A stretch of DNA of 64,000 nt from contig NZ_CP013021.1 of the NCBI RefSeq assembly GCF_001420915.1, forward strand, positions 1,064,001 through 1,128,000. Reading direction: 5' to 3'. Source of the DNA: Agarivorans gilvus. Its GTDB lineage: Bacteria; Pseudomonadota; Gammaproteobacteria; Enterobacterales; Celerinatantimonadaceae. This document shows positions 26,509 to 35,869 of this stretch, in pieces (the first letter of the stretch is position 1; each line of letters starts with the position of its first letter). A model generated the notes under the pieces. It was not told the origin of the DNA and did no database searches. It saw only the letters and a list, made by a program, of their open reading frames with translations. Made by a program: the position numbers and the translations under genes.

Positions 26509-27508
26509 TTATGCCACCGGAAACAGCTTCAAGCTAATGCAGTCATCAACCAAATTCTTAAAGCGCAAACTAAAGCCTATTTCAGACAGCCTTACTAAAC
26601 ATTCCAAATAGTGGGCCGAGGCGTTTAAGCCTAAAGCTAAACCCGGTTGAGCTTGGTCGAAGGGGGCTGGTACATCTAGCAGGCCGGCGTTGGCAAAGCT
26701 AACGCAATCATCCTTTATCACCCCGTATAAGCATCCTACAGGGGCACGAAGATCAGCCGCGTTTAAAATTTTATTTAACGAGCTCAAAGCTTGGCTTGGC
26801 TGAAGCGAAGAAGGGTCGTTAATAGATAAGCGGTTCCACATATCTTGGAAGAAGCCATTAATAATCACCGCAGCAATCACCCCTTCATCCCCATTAAACA
26901 GATATCAACCACTAAAAATGCCACATGGTTAGCGTCGATTTGCTTAAGGATGGGAAACAAGCTTTGCCCTTAAGGCGGTAATGACAGAAATAGCCCATTA
27001 ATTCTTGGGTAGGCTCGGGCATGATTTCTTGTAAAACTAGGCTAGCTTGCACATCGTTAGCTTTAAAATGCGCCTTATGCTCAGAAAACTCGCTAAACTC
27101 CATTTGCAAGTTATGCTCTTCCGCCATAGAGAGGTTGGTTAGAATCGTATTGGTGATTTCTTTAAAATCGGTAATCGGTTTGACCAAAAAGTCGCTCGCG
27201 CCTAGGGCCATCACTTGACGTAAATCCGCCATGGTACTTTTACCGGAAATAACCACCACAGTGCCGCTAAAATGAGCGAGATTTTCTAATAATTCCACGC
27301 CTCCCATTTTAGGCATGATTAAATCCATTAAGATAATGTCGTAATGTTGCTGGCCAATTGCCTCTAAGGCAGCTTCGCCATCACCCACGGCCCCAACCAT
27401 AGCGCCTTGTTGAATTAAAAATGCAAGCAATTGCTGACGAAAAACCACTTCGTCTTCTACTACTAAAATGGAAACTCCATGTAATAAATGGTCGTCCCGC
27501 TGCTGCAT
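26509..27508 (-). CDS. Response regulator with PP2C-like output domain (RssB-like; two frameshifts in this sequence)
   Basis: The receiver domain is clear: ILVVEDEVVFRQQ, phospho-acceptor in ILMDLIMPKMGGVE and VKPI. The frame then breaks twice, by one base in the G3 run 26952-26954 (coding C) and one in the C4 run 26889-26892 (coding G). Adding both gives 333 residues; the repaired stretch reads FPILKQIDANHVAFLVVDIC, then LMGDEGVIAAVIINGFFQD, which is the core of a SpoIIE/PP2C-type domain. RssB-like regulators have this layout with a degenerate phosphatase domain. Start ATG at 27508; a TTG at 27517 is possible. It sits alone between mlaA and cysD. Partner unknown. Confidence 0.75.
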
Positions 27509-27666
27509 TCCCGGCAAAATCCTTTATTTATTAACGAATTAATTAATGTCTAATGGTCCAATCTCTTGAATATATAAGTAAAACCAGCGGAACGCCAGTT
27601 TACTCAAATAAAATTGAACACACTAAAAGGTGAACAAAATAGCAACAACAAGATAATCAGAGAGGT

Positions 27667-27703
27667 GAAAATAACAAGGCTATGCATCAATATCTGCATA
27701 GCC
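27667..27703 (-). terminator. Terminator of mlaA
   Basis: Nine-base perfect stem GGCTATGCA/TGCATAGCC (27678-27686 with 27695-27703) and 8-base loop, followed on the minus strand by TTGTTATTTTC. It lies 25 bases past the mlaA stop. Confidence 0.82.
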
Positions 27704-27728
27704 TATCCAAAAGCATAGCTCAGCTTAG

Positions 27729-28502
27729 CTAATATGCTTCAATTTCGTCCAAATAATCTTCCAAGGCCGAGTCTATATCGTCTTGCGATTGAGTAGGAGG
27801 CTTACCGTTATAGAAGCGGTATAAACGGTATTGCATGTAGGCCTCTTTGATGAAAGTGTAGCTGTCTAAGGAGTTATCCAATAAGGGTTCTTGTTCAATA
27901 ACCGAAGAGCGCTTATAGAGGCCATCTAAGCCCCATTTTACTACCTGTTCAGCAAAACTCAGATTGTTTAGTGGAGAAGCAAAAGCATCTACCCAATCCC
28001 CAACTTCCTTACGAACGGTACTCGGGCCAAGCACCGGTAACATAATGTAGGGGCCTTCAGGCACCCCATAAAATCCTAATACGTCGCCGAACTCTTCGAT
28101 ATCACGTTGAACTCCAGACTTGCCCATTAAGTCAAAAATCCCAAATAGACCAAAACTTGAGTTAAACACGAAACGCAACAAGTTGTTTGATGCACGTTCC
28201 ACTTTGCCTTGCAGTAGATGATTGGCAAAGCTGGCGGGTTCTTCCAAATTACGAATCACATTATTTAGGGCTTCTCGAAGCCCAAAAGGCACATACTTGG
28301 CGTATCCATGAGTGGCAGGACGATAAATAGGTTTATCTAGATAATGGTAATTGAAGTTCCACATTCGACGGTTAAAACCTTCGAAGGGATCAGTGATATT
28401 TTGATAGGACTGAGCCTCAGCCTCTTGCGCAGTTGCTGTAGTCGAAAAAGCCGTTGAAATAATTGCAGCAAACACCATACAAGCTGTAACTATATTACGC
28501 AC
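27729..28502 (-). CDS. mlaA: Phospholipid-retrograde-transport protein MlaA (VacJ)
   Basis: 257 residues from the GTG at 28502, chosen because AAGGAAGGAG lies at the right distance; an ATG at 28547 would put a hydrophilic stretch before the signal. Family motifs: ITDPFEGFNRRMWNFNYHYLD (~36-56), FANHLLQGK, FNSSFGLFGIFDLM and the FGDVLGFYGVPEGPYIMLPVLGPST block. It removes surface-exposed phospholipids from the outer membrane. The N-terminus has a hydrophobic segment (~9-25) but no lipobox cysteine at its end; the only Cys is at residue 8. This is odd, as MlaA is normally a lipoprotein. Confidence 0.93.
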   Translation of the reverse strand: MRNIVTACMVFAAIISTAFSTTATAQEAEAQSYQNITDPFEGFNRRMWNFNYHYLDKPIYRPATHGYAKYVPFGLREALNNVIRNLEEPASFANHLLQGKVERASNNLLRFVFNSSFGLFGIFDLMGKSGVQRDIEEFGDVLGFYGVPEGPYIMLPVLGPSTVRKEVGDWVDAFASPLNNLSFAEQVVKWGLDGLYKRSSVIEQEPLLDNSLDSYTFIKEAYMQYRLYRFYNGKPPTQSQDDIDSALEDYLDEIEAY

Positions 28503-28554
28503 GCCCACTCCTTCCTTGGTTAAAACTTCATACCAAGCGCGCTTCAACTGCGCA

Positions 28555-28587
28555 CCAAAAACAAATAAAGCTTGCTAGCAAGCTTTA
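28555..28587 (-). terminator. Terminator of the ccm operon
   Basis: A perfect 22-bp palindrome (28566-28587; arms TAAAGCTTGCT/AGCAAGCTTTA) is followed on the minus strand by TTTGTTTTTGG. It lies 68 bases past the ccmI stop and just upstream of mlaA, so it also insulates mlaA. Confidence 0.8.
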
Positions 28588-28654
28588 ATATTATGACACC
28601 GATATCCAAAGCTGAGTAGTCTTATTTATTGACAATTCAATAAGAAAGAACTTG

Positions 28655-29902
28655 CTATAAACGCGTATCTATGTGCAATTGAATGGTTTCTTGCTGCTCC
28701 GAATTGATCGGATCAGACTCTCCCTGCCAGTCTCCATCAGTGGTTTGCGCGTTATTATCATATGACAAACGAGCGGTGATATAGAAGGTGCCCTGTTGGG
28801 ATAATTTCAAACCTTCCATCATGCTATCGCTGTCTGATAGGGTCAGCGTTAGCGGAAAACGGGGATGCGCAATTTTTTTAGCCGCCAATGGCATGGGCGG
28901 GCCATTTACCGCTTTAGCAAACACAAATAAGAAGCTTGAATCTGGCACTTCCACGCCCTCTTGCACGTCCACCGTAATCTGATAACTCGGCCCTGTTACC
29001 GCAGCCGGCTCACTGACTTGCTCTTGTTGTTGAGCTTGCTGCGCCAATTGGGCTTTAGCAAAGTCGATGCTTTGCTGCAGCATCTGATGACGCTCTGAGT
29101 CGGCATCAACTAAGCTAAGCATACTCTGCCAACGGTCGATGGCTAACTGAAATTGCTGCTGTTCTAAAGCCATAAAAGCATACAAAGACCACAGCTCTAA
29201 CTGTGAAGAGTCTTGTTGTAATGCCCGTACAACAATACGTTCAGCCTTAGCTTGTTGATTTGCATCGCCACTGTAAAACAGCGATTGGGCATATACTGCA
29301 ATAATACTGGCACTACTAGGGTCACGCCTATAAGCCTGCTCGGCAGCGTCTGTCATCATGTCGAGACGGTTTAGCGCTTGTCCGACTTTTGCTAACAAAA
29401 ACCAGCCGCGGGTATCGTTCGGCTCGTTATACAACTTAGTCCGCAAGCCTAAAGCAAAGTCTTGCAGATCTTGGTCACTGACCTCTGCGCCTTCACCCAG
29501 CAAAATTCTATTACTTAACTCAGGCATTTTTGCGACCACGTTTTGCCAGTCTTGTACCTTGTCGGCACTCCCCAACTTAAAGTAAAAGGCCAGCGATAAG
29601 GCGATAACAATGGCGACACCAGGAAGCACTAACCAAATGGATACCGCCTGCTGTTGTTTACTGTCTTGCTCGGGAATATCGTCCAATAAGTTGTGTTGCA
29701 ACTCGCTCACCAACAGCTGACGATCGTCGGCCAGACCTTGTTGGTCTTCTTGTTCTATTTCTTGCAAGCGGTCTTTGTATAAAGTTTTATTTAGTTCAGT
29801 CTGGGTAATCGAACGCCCATGTCGCTGGCGCATAAAAGGCATCACCAATGCAGCCACCGCCAATAGGGTTAACACGAAGGCCGCTAACCAAAATACTGCC
29901 AT
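28655..29902 (-). CDS. ccmI: Cytochrome c maturation protein CcmI
   Basis: 415 residues. Two membrane segments (~1-22 and ~96-114) flank a leucine-zipper-like cytoplasmic loop (YKDRLQEIEQEDQQGLADDR). TPR-rich periplasmic repeats follow (~150-290) and a C-terminal beta domain (~300-410). It holds apocytochrome c for CcmFH. The stop codon of ccmH abuts its start. Long Gln-rich stretch (QLAQQAQQQEQ) before the C-terminal domain. Confidence 0.92.
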   Translation of the reverse strand: MAVFWLAAFVLTLLAVAALVMPFMRQRHGRSITQTELNKTLYKDRLQEIEQEDQQGLADDRQLLVSELQHNLLDDIPEQDSKQQQAVSIWLVLPGVAIVIALSLAFYFKLGSADKVQDWQNVVAKMPELSNRILLGEGAEVSDQDLQDFALGLRTKLYNEPNDTRGWFLLAKVGQALNRLDMMTDAAEQAYRRDPSSASIIAVYAQSLFYSGDANQQAKAERIVVRALQQDSSQLELWSLYAFMALEQQQFQLAIDRWQSMLSLVDADSERHQMLQQSIDFAKAQLAQQAQQQEQVSEPAAVTGPSYQITVDVQEGVEVPDSSFLFVFAKAVNGPPMPLAAKKIAHPRFPLTLTLSDSDSMMEGLKLSQQGTFYITARLSYDNNAQTTDGDWQGESDPINSEQQETIQLHIDTRL

Positions 29903-30372
29903 TACTTATCTTGCTCCGTCTGTTTGATTAAGGCCTCAAGGCGTTGCTGTTCATCGGCGTTTAACTCTGGCTTAGAGTCGGCCTTACGTTTGGCCATACG
30001 CAATACCACCAGCAAACCCAACACGATGATGGCTAAAGGCGCCGCCCACAGTAACATTACCGCAGGTGTTAATGGCGGATCATAACGAACAAAGTTACCG
30101 TAGCGAGCCACCATGTAGTCTAAAACTTGCTGCTTGGTACTGCCCTGCTTCACCATTTGGTAGGTTTTTTCACGTAAGTCCTGTGCTAAACCCGCATTAG
30201 AATCAGCAATATTGTTGTTCTGACACTTGGGGCAACGCAGCTCTCGAGTTAGCTCTCGAAAAAGTTGCTCCTGCTCGGGGCTGTCGAACTCGTGAACATC
30301 AATCGCTGCGCTTAACTGGCTAGACAGAAAAAGTACGAACAACAGAGTAACAGCCTTTAAATAATGATTCAT
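29902..30372 (-). CDS. ccmH: Cytochrome c maturation protein CcmH
   Basis: 156 residues from the ATG at 30372, immediately after the ccmG stop; a longer frame to 30417 only adds residues inside ccmG. Signal peptide (1-22), redox motif LRCPKCQNNNIADSN (~42-56) with CxxC, then the three-helix bundle, and a membrane segment near 100-122 before a basic tail. It reduces the apocytochrome c CxxCH disulfide for haem attachment. Confidence 0.95.
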   Translation of the reverse strand: MNHYLKAVTLLFVLFLSSQLSAAIDVHEFDSPEQEQLFRELTRELRCPKCQNNNIADSNAGLAQDLREKTYQMVKQGSTKQQVLDYMVARYGNFVRYDPPLTPAVMLLWAAPLAIIVLGLLVVLRMAKRKADSKPELNADEQQRLEALIKQTEQDK

Positions 30373-30374
30373 AG

Positions 30375-30908
30375 TTACTCCAAGGCACTGAAGATAGGCG
30401 CAAGCGTATCTTGCCAATTGCGTGGATTAACATCGCCCACATGGCGATAACGAATAATCCCGTGACTATCTATGAAGTAAGTCTCTGGCGCGCCGTAAAC
30501 GCCTAAATCAAGAGCAAGTAAGCCCTTACCATCGTAGAGGTTGATTTGATAAGGATTACCCAATTGCTCTAGCCATTGAATCGCTTTTTGTCGATCATCT
30601 TTATAATTTAAGCCAACTATCTTTATCCCTTGTTGCTCGGCAAGAGAATTAAGGAAAGCATGTTCAGCGCGACAGGTGGGGCACCAAGTAGCCCACACAT
30701 TTAGCAGCAGTGGCTCACCCTTGAAAATATCCGCTGCATATTGCTTATCTTGCTGATAAATATCCTGCAAGGTAAATTCAGGAACCGGCCGGCCAATCAA
30801 CACAGACTCCAGTTCAGTGGCATCACTGTATAAACCTCGGTATAAAAATACCGCCATCATTAAAAATGCCACTAAGGGCAATAAAAAGTACCAAAAACGC
30901 TTGCTCAC
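30375..30908 (-). CDS. ccmG: Thiol:disulfide interchange protein CcmG/DsbE
   Basis: 177 residues from a GTG adjacent to the ccmF stop. N-terminal membrane anchor (~5-23) and a thioredoxin fold with the active site NVWATWCPTCRAEH (~70-83) and the cis-proline region YGAPETYFID (~138-147) of the DsbE subfamily. It supplies electrons, via CcdA/DipZ, to CcmH and apocytochrome. Confidence 0.96.
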   Translation of the reverse strand: MSKRFWYFLLPLVAFLMMAVFLYRGLYSDATELESVLIGRPVPEFTLQDIYQQDKQYAADIFKGEPLLLNVWATWCPTCRAEHAFLNSLAEQQGIKIVGLNYKDDRQKAIQWLEQLGNPYQINLYDGKGLLALDLGVYGAPETYFIDSHGIIRYRHVGDVNPRNWQDTLAPIFSALE

Positions 30909-32900
30909 TTAGCCCTCCTCTACAGGCGTACTGCTGCTTGCTGCGCGCGAATTAAGCTGGCTTTGTTTTACCTTAAAACGATAACGCTTATCACTAATAG
31001 CGAACACGCCACCTATAGCCATAATGATTGCCCCTAACCAAATCCACCGAATGAAAGGCTTGTAATACAAACGCACCGCCCAAGCACCACCAGGTAACTG
31101 CTCACCCATGGCGGCATATAAATCACGCCAAAAACCGGCATCAATAGCCGCTTCGGTCATCATATTACGCTGCACGCGGTAGAAACGTTTCTCCGCCCGT
31201 AACGAGCCCGCCAGCTTATCACCTTGATAAACGTCAATAATTCCAACATGGCCTTGGTAATTGGGGCCAACTAAAGGCTCGACCCGCATAAAATTAAACT
31301 GATAATCGGCAAAGCTTACCGAATCGCCAGCTTCCATGCGCAGGTCTTTTTCAATACTGTAATGGCTAGTTAAGGCAACGCCAATAATGGTCACAGCCAA
31401 GCCTAGGTGGCCTAATACCATCGCCCAGTGAGAGCGCCCCAACACAGTTAAACCTTTAACAAAGCTATGGCGATGAGTAGCGCGTAAGTACACTTCCAAA
31501 ACCGTGCAAGCAATCACCCAACAAGCTAGTACCACCGCCATATAGGCTAAGCCATAAAACTGAGGTGCAAACACCGCAAACAGTGCTGCGGGAAGTAGCA
31601 AACTTAAACCCGCAATAATGATTAACTGAGATTTAAGTGGGCCAAGAGCCTGACGTTTCCAACGCAATAGAGGACCAATACCCAAGGCGATAGCAAAAGG
31701 GACTATCATCCAACTAAACATACGGTTAAAAAACGCTTCGCCAATGGAAATACTACCTAAACCAATCTCTTTATGGATTAGTGGCAATAAGGTACCCAGC
31801 AACACTACGACTAAAGCTGCCACCAACAAGATATTGTTAATGAGTAAAAAGGTTTCTCGTGAAAACAAGCTATAACTGCCACGGCTCGTCACCTGCGAAC
31901 CGCGGATCGCAAATAGCAGTAAGGAACCACCAATCACCACCAACAAGAAGGCCAGAATAAACAGACCTCGTGCAGGGTCACTGGCAAAGGCGTGCACCGA
32001 TACCAATACCCCAGAGCGAACCAAGAAGGTACCCAGCAAGCTCAGTGAAAAGGCGGAAATAGCCAATAGCACAGTCCACGACTTAAATACTCCGCGTTTT
32101 TCCGTTACCGCTAAAGAGTGCAGTAGCGCTGTACCCACCAACCACGGCATGAATGAGGCGTTTTCTACTGGATCCCAAAACCACCAGCCGCCCCAACCTA
32201 GTTCGTAATAGGCCCACCAACTGCCAAGAGCGATACCTAGGGTGAGAAATACCCATGCGGCCATAGTCCATGGTCGCGACCAGCGCGCCCAAGTGGAGTC
32301 AAGGCGCCCCGCCAATAAAGCAGCAATAGCAAAAGCAAAGGCGACAGAAAATCCCACATAACCCATATACAATAACGGTGGATGGAAAATCAGTCCCACA
32401 TCTTGCAGTAAGGGGTTAAGATCCTGACCATCTATCGGAAAAAACGGCAAAGTTCGCTCAAAGGGGTTTGAGGTTAACAATATGAAAAGGTAAAAGCCAA
32501 CGCATATCATTCCCATCACAGCCACAACCCGCGCTACCGCATCCAAAGGTAGGCCTCGGCTAAATAGAGCCACTGCTGCGCCCCAGCCAGACAAGATCAT
32601 CGCCCATAATAACAATGAGCCTTCATGGGCGCCCCACACCGCCGACAAGCGAAAATAAAGTGGCATTTGACTGTTCGAATTATTCGCCACGTAAGCCACT
32701 GAAAAATCATTGACCGCGAAGCTGTAGCTGAGCACGGCAAACGAAAGGGCAACAAAGGCAAACTGAGCCAAGGCTAGAGGACGAGCCAAGCGCATTAACG
32801 TCAGGCTATTTTTGCTAGCTCCCCATAGCGGGTACACGCTTTGCAACATGGCTAACGTAACCGCGAGAATAAGTGCGTAATGTCCAAGTTCAGGGATCAT
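30909..32900 (-). CDS. ccmF: Haem lyase subunit CcmF
   Basis: 663 residues, ~15 membrane segments. The WWD haem-handling motif WGGWWFWDPVENASFMPWLV is at ~234-253. The HxxxxSIEKDLRM periplasmic region follows TM14. With CcmH and CcmI it attaches haem to apocytochrome c in the periplasm. It is 9 bases from the ccmE stop. Full length, no disruption. Confidence 0.97.
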   Translation of the reverse strand: MIPELGHYALILAVTLAMLQSVYPLWGASKNSLTLMRLARPLALAQFAFVALSFAVLSYSFAVNDFSVAYVANNSNSQMPLYFRLSAVWGAHEGSLLLWAMILSGWGAAVALFSRGLPLDAVARVVAVMGMICVGFYLFILLTSNPFERTLPFFPIDGQDLNPLLQDVGLIFHPPLLYMGYVGFSVAFAFAIAALLAGRLDSTWARWSRPWTMAAWVFLTLGIALGSWWAYYELGWGGWWFWDPVENASFMPWLVGTALLHSLAVTEKRGVFKSWTVLLAISAFSLSLLGTFLVRSGVLVSVHAFASDPARGLFILAFLLVVIGGSLLLFAIRGSQVTSRGSYSLFSRETFLLINNILLVAALVVVLLGTLLPLIHKEIGLGSISIGEAFFNRMFSWMIVPFAIALGIGPLLRWKRQALGPLKSQLIIIAGLSLLLPAALFAVFAPQFYGLAYMAVVLACWVIACTVLEVYLRATHRHSFVKGLTVLGRSHWAMVLGHLGLAVTIIGVALTSHYSIEKDLRMEAGDSVSFADYQFNFMRVEPLVGPNYQGHVGIIDVYQGDKLAGSLRAEKRFYRVQRNMMTEAAIDAGFWRDLYAAMGEQLPGGAWAVRLYYKPFIRWIWLGAIIMAIGGVFAISDKRYRFKVKQSQLNSRAASSSTPVEEG

Positions 32901-32909
32901 AATAACTCT

Positions 32910-33404
32910 CTAGTGTCCTGAGCCTTTAAGTTGGGCTTCGGTGTATTCGGGTTTGAAATGTTCCATTCCTTCCAAGGCGTCAGCCACTTCAGGCGGCATG
33001 TATTCCTCGTCATGCTTAGCAAGCACTTCAAAGGCTTCTACTGTGTTGGCGTTTAGTAAATGACCTTGAGCCACAATACCCTGTCCTTCGCGAAATAGGT
33101 CAGGCAGTATGCCTTCGTAATTGATAGTAACCAAACCACCGCCAGCATCACTTAATTTAAAACTGACCTGCAAGCTGGTAGGCGAACGCTCAACCGTACC
33201 CGGTAATACTAAACCACCAATCCGTAAACGCTGGCCCACTTCAGGTTTAAGCTGATCTTTGCCTTTACCATTTACCAGCTCACTGGGGGTATAAAACAAA
33301 TCGATATTTTGTTGTAAGGCAAACAGTAATAATCCAATTGAAGCCCCTAAGCCGAGTACAATGGCAAGTACTATGGTTAAGCGTTTTTTACGTCTTGGAT
33401 TCAT
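32910..33404 (-). CDS. ccmE: Haem chaperone CcmE
   Basis: 164 residues. Basic N-terminus MNPRRKKRLT, one membrane anchor (~9-28), an OB-fold periplasmic domain with LRIGGLVLPGTVERSP, and the haem-binding site AKHDEEYMPPEV, whose His (~133) bonds haem covalently. It shuttles haem from CcmC to CcmF. It overlaps ccmD by four bases. Confidence 0.96.
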   Translation of the reverse strand: MNPRRKKRLTIVLAIVLGLGASIGLLLFALQQNIDLFYTPSELVNGKGKDQLKPEVGQRLRIGGLVLPGTVERSPTSLQVSFKLSDAGGGLVTINYEGILPDLFREGQGIVAQGHLLNANTVEAFEVLAKHDEEYMPPEVADALEGMEHFKPEYTEAQLKGSGH

Positions 33405-33607
33405 AGGCGTTCGGTTACCTCTTTAGCTGCTTGTCGTCGTTGCTGGCGCGCGGTTTGTCGCGCTACCGATTTAAAAATCGCGTTACGTTTAATTATGCTG
33501 TCTACGATGATAGCTAACATAGCCAAGGCACTTACGCCAAAAGCCAACCATACATAGAAGCCATACCCGCCCATGGCGAAGAACTCACTGATAGAATCAA
33601 ATTGCAT
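33401..33607 (-). CDS. ccmD: Haem exporter accessory protein CcmD
   Basis: 68 residues: one membrane segment (~14-37, FYVWLAFGVSALAMLAIIVD), preceded by SEFFAMGGYG and followed by a strongly basic tail (RQTARQQRRQAAKEVTE). This is the standard CcmD pattern. It binds CcmC-CcmE to the CcmAB exporter. It overlaps both ccmC and ccmE. Confidence 0.92.
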   Translation of the reverse strand: MQFDSISEFFAMGGYGFYVWLAFGVSALAMLAIIVDSIIKRNAIFKSVARQTARQQRRQAAKEVTERL

Positions 33608-34364
33608 TCGGCTTCCCCTTCTCTTGCAGGTGGCGTGCTATCAATTGTTGAACCCACGGACGTCGCTGTTCTCGACGTAGTAATTCGGTTCTAAAACGAA
33701 CTAGGCTCACCGCACCTAGGAAGAAGCCAAAAGCGAGAATGTTCACTAATAATGGCCACAACATACGAGAATCAATAGAAGGTTTGGCAAACTTGGTAAT
33801 GGTGGCACCTTGATGCAGGGTGTTCCACCACTCAACGGAATAATGAATAATTGGTAAGTTAATCACCCCAACTATGCTGAGAATACCCGCCGCTCTTCCC
33901 GCCATAGTTTTATCGGAAAATGCGTTATACAACGCCATCACACCAAGGTATAAAAATAACAAGATAAGTTCTGAAGTCAGTCGAGCATCCCATACCCACC
34001 AAGCTCCCCACATAGGTTTGCCCCACGCAGCACCAGTGAACAAGGCCACAAAGGTGAATACAGCCCCCACTGGAGCCACCGCAGCAACGTACATGTCGGC
34101 CTGCTTAATCTGCCACACTAAACCAATAAATGCGGCCACCGCCATGGAGGCATAAGCGCCCATCGACAATATGGCTGAAGGCACATGAATATAGATAATT
34201 CTAAAACTATCACCTTGTTGGTAGTCGGCGGGCGCAAAGGCTAAGCCCCAAATCAAACCAACAACAAAACACACAATGGCAAATGCACTAAACCACGGAA
34301 TAAACTTTCCTGCTAACTGGTAACTTGCTTCAGGTTTGGCATAAGGATGCAACCATTTCCACAT
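33597..34364 (-). CDS. ccmC: Haem transporter subunit CcmC
   Basis: 255 residues, six membrane segments. WWD motif WGAWWVWDARLTSELILLFL (~117-136) plus flanking histidines (IIYIHVPSA ~54-62; IIHYSVEWWNTLHQGATI ~182-199). It loads haem onto CcmE. It sits between ccmB (32 bases away) and ccmD (overlap). Confidence 0.96.
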   Translation of the reverse strand: MWKWLHPYAKPEASYQLAGKFIPWFSAFAIVCFVVGLIWGLAFAPADYQQGDSFRIIYIHVPSAILSMGAYASMAVAAFIGLVWQIKQADMYVAAVAPVGAVFTFVALFTGAAWGKPMWGAWWVWDARLTSELILLFLYLGVMALYNAFSDKTMAGRAAGILSIVGVINLPIIHYSVEWWNTLHQGATITKFAKPSIDSRMLWPLLVNILAFGFFLGAVSLVRFRTELLRREQRRPWVQQLIARHLQEKGKPNAI

Positions 34365-34396
34365 TTGGCTTTCAACTCTCTCAGTTGTATTTAAAA

Positions 34397-35062
34397 TTAA
34401 TTAACGCTAACTCTTAGGGCTGCCGCCGTAGCGAAAGGCGCCAAGGTTAAGCTGACTAAACTAATCGCGCCCATGATCGCTAAATGTCCACTATAGGGCA
34501 AGCTCAAAGAGGCGGCTTCAATGGTTGAAGTCGCAAAAATTAACACCGGTATATACAAAGGCAGGATCAATAAACTCAATAATACTCCCCCTTTACGCAA
34601 GCCTACTGTTAGTGCCACCCCAACGGAACCAATTAAACTCAAAACTGGCGTGCCCAATAACAAAGTATAAAAAGTGGCCTGATAACTGTGCCACTCCAAG
34701 GACAGCAATACCGCCAGAAGCGGCGATAGTAATAAGATGGGAAGCCCGGTAATTAACCAATGAGCAATAATTTTGGCCAAGGCAATTAAACTCAAAGAAC
34801 AACCACTCAGCATCATTTGTTCTAGTGAGCCATCGGCAAAATCATCACGAAACAAGCGCTCTAAAGACAGCAATGAAGACAGTAGTGCCGCCACCCATAA
34901 AATACCTGGGGCAATTTTGGCCAATAAAAGAGGCTCCGGCCCTACGGCAATAGGAAATAAAGTGATAACAATAACAATAAACCACAAGGGGTTTAATACA
35001 TCTGACTTCTGCCTAAATGCCGCCAATAACTCACGTTTAATTACCGCAATAAATGGCTGCAT
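34397..35062 (-). CDS. ccmB: Haem exporter subunit CcmB
   Basis: 221 residues with six membrane segments. It begins FIAVIKRELLAAFRQKSDVLNPLWF, truncated here to its pattern of RELxxAFRxxxD typical of CcmB, followed by a FRDDFADGSLEQMML motif (~70-84). Membrane half of the CcmAB ABC transporter. The start overlaps the ccmA stop (TAATG). Confidence 0.94.
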   Translation of the reverse strand: MQPFIAVIKRELLAAFRQKSDVLNPLWFIVIVITLFPIAVGPEPLLLAKIAPGILWVAALLSSLLSLERLFRDDFADGSLEQMMLSGCSLSLIALAKIIAHWLITGLPILLLSPLLAVLLSLEWHSYQATFYTLLLGTPVLSLIGSVGVALTVGLRKGGVLLSLLILPLYIPVLIFATSTIEAASLSLPYSGHLAIMGAISLVSLTLAPFATAAALRVSVN

Positions 35063-35697
35063 TATGCTTGTTCCTCATAGGCAGGCGTAATTGTTAAGCA
35101 TCGATACAAACTTGGCTCTAGAGAAAGCTCTTGATGGGTTGTAAGTAGTACCATGCCGCCGGCTTGCGCATGAGCGAGCATGACTTTTTCCAGATAAGCC
35201 ACACCTTGTTTATCGATGGCGGTAAAAGGCTCGTCGAGGATCCACAGCTTACGCTTTACTAACCAAAGACGGGCCAGTGCCACTCGACGCTGTTGCCCTG
35301 CGGATAAATGCGCTACAGGCTCGTCTTCTAGGCCCGCTAAACCGACTTTAGCCAGCAAGCCATGTAACTCTGACGAAGTGACTTTTTCCCCGGCTAAACC
35401 TAGATAAAAATGGAGATTTTCGATGGCACTAAGCTCGGCCTTAACCCCAGCGTGGTGGCCCAAATAAAGACACTGGCGCTGATAACTATCGGTCACTTGA
35501 CTAATGTTGCGCTCCTGCCAAGTAATACTGCCATGCTCGGGCCGAGATAAACCAGCCACTAACCTTAATAGGCTAGTTTTACCCACCCCGTTTGGTCCAG
35601 CGAGCTGAAGAATTTCTCCACTAGCAAGCGAAAAGGACAAGTTGTCGAAAAGCACCCGCTCTTCTCTTACGCAACACAGACCACTAACTTTGAGCAT
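35062..35697 (-). CDS. ccmA: ABC ATPase CcmA of the cytochrome c maturation system
   Basis: 211 residues. Walker A GPNGVGKTS (~34-42), Q-loop, signature LSAGQQRRVALARL (~125-138), Walker B LWILDEP (~144-150) and H-loop TTHQE. CcmAB uses ATP to release holo-CcmE from CcmCD. It is the first gene of the ccm operon; the 172 bases upstream hold the chemotaxis-operon terminator and presumably the ccm promoter. Confidence 0.95.
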   Translation of the reverse strand: MLKVSGLCCVREERVLFDNLSFSLASGEILQLAGPNGVGKTSLLRLVAGLSRPEHGSITWQERNISQVTDSYQRQCLYLGHHAGVKAELSAIENLHFYLGLAGEKVTSSELHGLLAKVGLAGLEDEPVAHLSAGQQRRVALARLWLVKRKLWILDEPFTAIDKQGVAYLEKVMLAHAQAGGMVLLTTHQELSLEPSLYRCLTITPAYEEQA

Positions 35698-35815
35698 TAA
35701 TAAATCTTTGAAAAAACCTTGGCAGGGATGGTATCACAGCTAAAGCTTAAATCTAGCCGCTATAGAGGATTAAAAACCGAGTTTGAGAAGCCTGCAAAGC
35801 CGTCAAACACCAGCA

Positions 35816-35855
35816 ATAGAAAAACGAAACTCGCTGGCGAAATTCACAAGCGAGT
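35816..35855 (-). terminator. Probable terminator of the chemotaxis operon
   Basis: Stem ACTCGCT/AGCGAGT (35829-35835 with 35849-35855) with a 13-base loop, followed on the minus strand by TTCGTTTTTC. It lies 15 bases past the DUF2802 gene. Confidence 0.5.
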
Positions 35856-35869
35856 CACTATTTACTGGC

